56,341 nucleotides of DNA from Arthrobacter sp. ISL-65 (lineage in GTDB: Bacteria; Actinomycetota; Actinomycetes; Actinomycetales; Micrococcaceae): assembly GCF_018613795.1 (NCBI RefSeq), contig NZ_JAGGPN010000018.1:1-56341 (forward strand), read 5' to 3'. Positions 55,255 to 56,341 of this stretch are shown here, one piece after another. Every line of letters begins with the position of its first letter. Position 1 is the first letter of the stretch. Made by a program: the position numbers and the translations under genes. The notes beneath the pieces are model-generated. The model searched no databases, was not told the origin of the DNA, and was given only the letters and a program-made list of their open reading frames with translations.

Positions 55255-56341
55255 TTAGTTGATTCTGCCCTCGAATGCGATCGCGAACGCGTTCAAGGCC
55301 GGCTTCCACCTCGTGGCCCATCGTGCCCGGCCCTGCCCTGTGGGGTCAAGGGAGCGGGTCACGAGGTAGAGGCATTTCAGCGCCGCAGCGTCGTTTGGGA
55401 AGTGGCCCCGCGCCCGCACGGCACGCCGGTAGCGGGCGTTGAGGGACTCGATGGCGTTGGTCGAGCAGATCACCCGCCTGATCTCGGCGTCCCAGTCCAG
55501 GAACGGCGCGAACTCGGCCCAGGCGTTGCGCCAGAGCCGTCCAATCGCCGGGTATTTGACCGCCCATTTAGCCTCGAATTCTCCGAAACGCTCCTTCGCG
55601 GCGGCCTCGGTCGGGGCGGTGTAGACGGGCTTAAGGTCCCGGGAGAGCTCGTCCCAGTGCTGGCGCGGCGCATAGCGGAAAGTGTTGCGGATCAAATGGA
55701 TCACACCCGTCTGAACCGTGGCCTGCTCCCAGACAGTGGTGATGGCCTCGGGCAGGCCCTTGAGCCCGTCGCAGACCGCGATGCACACGTCCTCCACACC
55801 GCGGTTCTTGATCTCGGTCAGGACCCCGAGCCAGTACTTCGCTCCCTCCCCGCCGTCTCCAGCCCAGATCCCGAGGATGTCGCGTTCGCCGTTCACGGTG
55901 ACGCCCAGCACGACGTAGAAGGGCTTGTTGCGCACCTGCCCATCGCGGACCTTGACGTGGATCGCGTCGATGAAGACCACCGGGTAGACGCGGTCCAGAG
56001 GCCGGTTGGCCCATTCGGCCATCTCCTCCGAGACCTTCTCCGTGATCCGGCTGAGGGTGTCCTTGGAGACCGTGACGCCGTAGACGTCGTCGAAGTGCGC
56101 CGCGATTTCTCCGGTTGTCAGGCCTCGCGCGGTCAGGGACAGGACGACCTCGTCGATCCCGTCTAGGCGGCGCTGGCGTTTCTTCACGATCCGCGGCTCG
56201 AAGCTGCCCTCCCGGTCCCTGGGCACATCGACCTGAACGGGGCCGACCTCCGTGAACACGGTCTTGGACCGGATCCCGTTGCGCACGTTCCCGCTTTCGG
56301 CCGGCCCGTGCCTCTCGTGGCCGAGATGCTCCGTGATCTCC
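55255..56341 (-). CDS. IS256-family (mutator) transposase, 5' end beyond window
   Basis: The frame stays open to the window edge (codons EITEHLGHERHGPAESGNVR upstream of a GTG at 56,286), so the gene is partial. Catalytic contexts VVFIDAIHVKVRDG (first Asp), CIAVCDGLKGLPEAI (second Asp) and STNAIESLNARYRRAVRARG (Glu) are all intact, along with GVIHLIRNTFRYAPRQHW. The C-terminus is complete. Probably an active or recently active insertion sequence. Confidence 0.93.
   Translation of the reverse strand, partial: EITEHLGHERHGPAESGNVRNGIRSKTVFTEVGPVQVDVPRDREGSFEPRIVKKRQRRLDGIDEVVLSLTARGLTTGEIAAHFDDVYGVTVSKDTLSRITEKVSEEMAEWANRPLDRVYPVVFIDAIHVKVRDGQVRNKPFYVVLGVTVNGERDILGIWAGDGGEGAKYWLGVLTEIKNRGVEDVCIAVCDGLKGLPEAITTVWEQATVQTGVIHLIRNTFRYAPRQHWDELSRDLKPVYTAPTEAAAKERFGEFEAKWAVKYPAIGRLWRNAWAEFAPFLDWDAEIRRVICSTNAIESLNARYRRAVRARGHFPNDAAALKCLYLVTRSLDPTGQGRARWATRWKPALNAFAIAFEGRIN

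Noticed and set aside
55249..56166. 305-aa plus-strand ORF at the right edge
   Set aside because: Complete overlap with the IS256 transposase on the opposite strand, which has clear catalytic motifs.

Overview
The window looks like an accessory region, possibly a large plasmid or an integrated plasmid, of a high-GC actinobacterium close to Arthrobacter (Micrococcaceae). The reasons are the high GC, frequent GTG starts, many 4-bp ATGA overlaps inside operons, an Rv1747-like FHA-ABC transporter, IS110/IS256/rve transposases, and an ssb plus ParB-like pair of plasmid type. The genus is an inference from gene character; nothing in the window proves it.

Layout. 1-1.2 kb holds the first copy of a ~500-bp module (tiny ORF, terminator, tRNA-Leu-like 3' end) that recurs in direct orientation at 31.2-31.7 kb. 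1.2-6.6 kb: a TIR-STAND NTPase that has lost its expected C-terminal propeller, an IS110 element with a catalytic deletion, and a dead rve transposase. 6.6-12.3 kb: a signalling operon of pseudo-protease/zinc ribbon, Ser/Thr kinase and twin-FHA ABC transporter. 12.3-16.1 kb (minus): PGDYL-like protein, patatin phospholipase, glycogen-debranching-like enzyme. 16.3-21 kb: a secreted protein of an unrecognised family and a two-component system. 21-25.3 kb: a caspase-NTPase-TPR gene broken by an amber codon and a frameshift, with a near-identical 126-bp repeat array and a divergent hydrolase remnant. 25.3-31 kb: GNAT enzyme, a second secreted paralogue, an HsdR fragment, small genes and a broken helicase-associated-domain gene.

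32,196-37,768 is a Tn552/Tn402-like transposon with recognisable inverted ends and a 10-bp direct duplication. It carries a TetR regulator, an ABM-like protein, an aldo/keto reductase, a serine resolvase, a twice-frameshifted DDE transposase and its AAA+ partner.

39.3-49.7 kb is a sugar or sugar-acid catabolic locus. A minus operon (Gfo/Idh/MocA, LacI repressor, VOC, TIM-barrel isomerase, second Gfo/Idh/MocA, probably SDR) diverges from a KDPG-type aldolase plus P-loop kinase, followed by an MHS-type transporter, a second isomerase and another SDR. Five near-identical LacI-type operators sit just downstream of the -10 boxes of two sigma70-like promoters, so the LacI protein very likely represses both branches.

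50-51.3 kb has plasmid-type genes (zinc-finger ORF, ParB-like, SSB). 51.7-54.7 kb is a complete polar amino-acid-type ABC importer. The window ends inside an IS256-family transposase.
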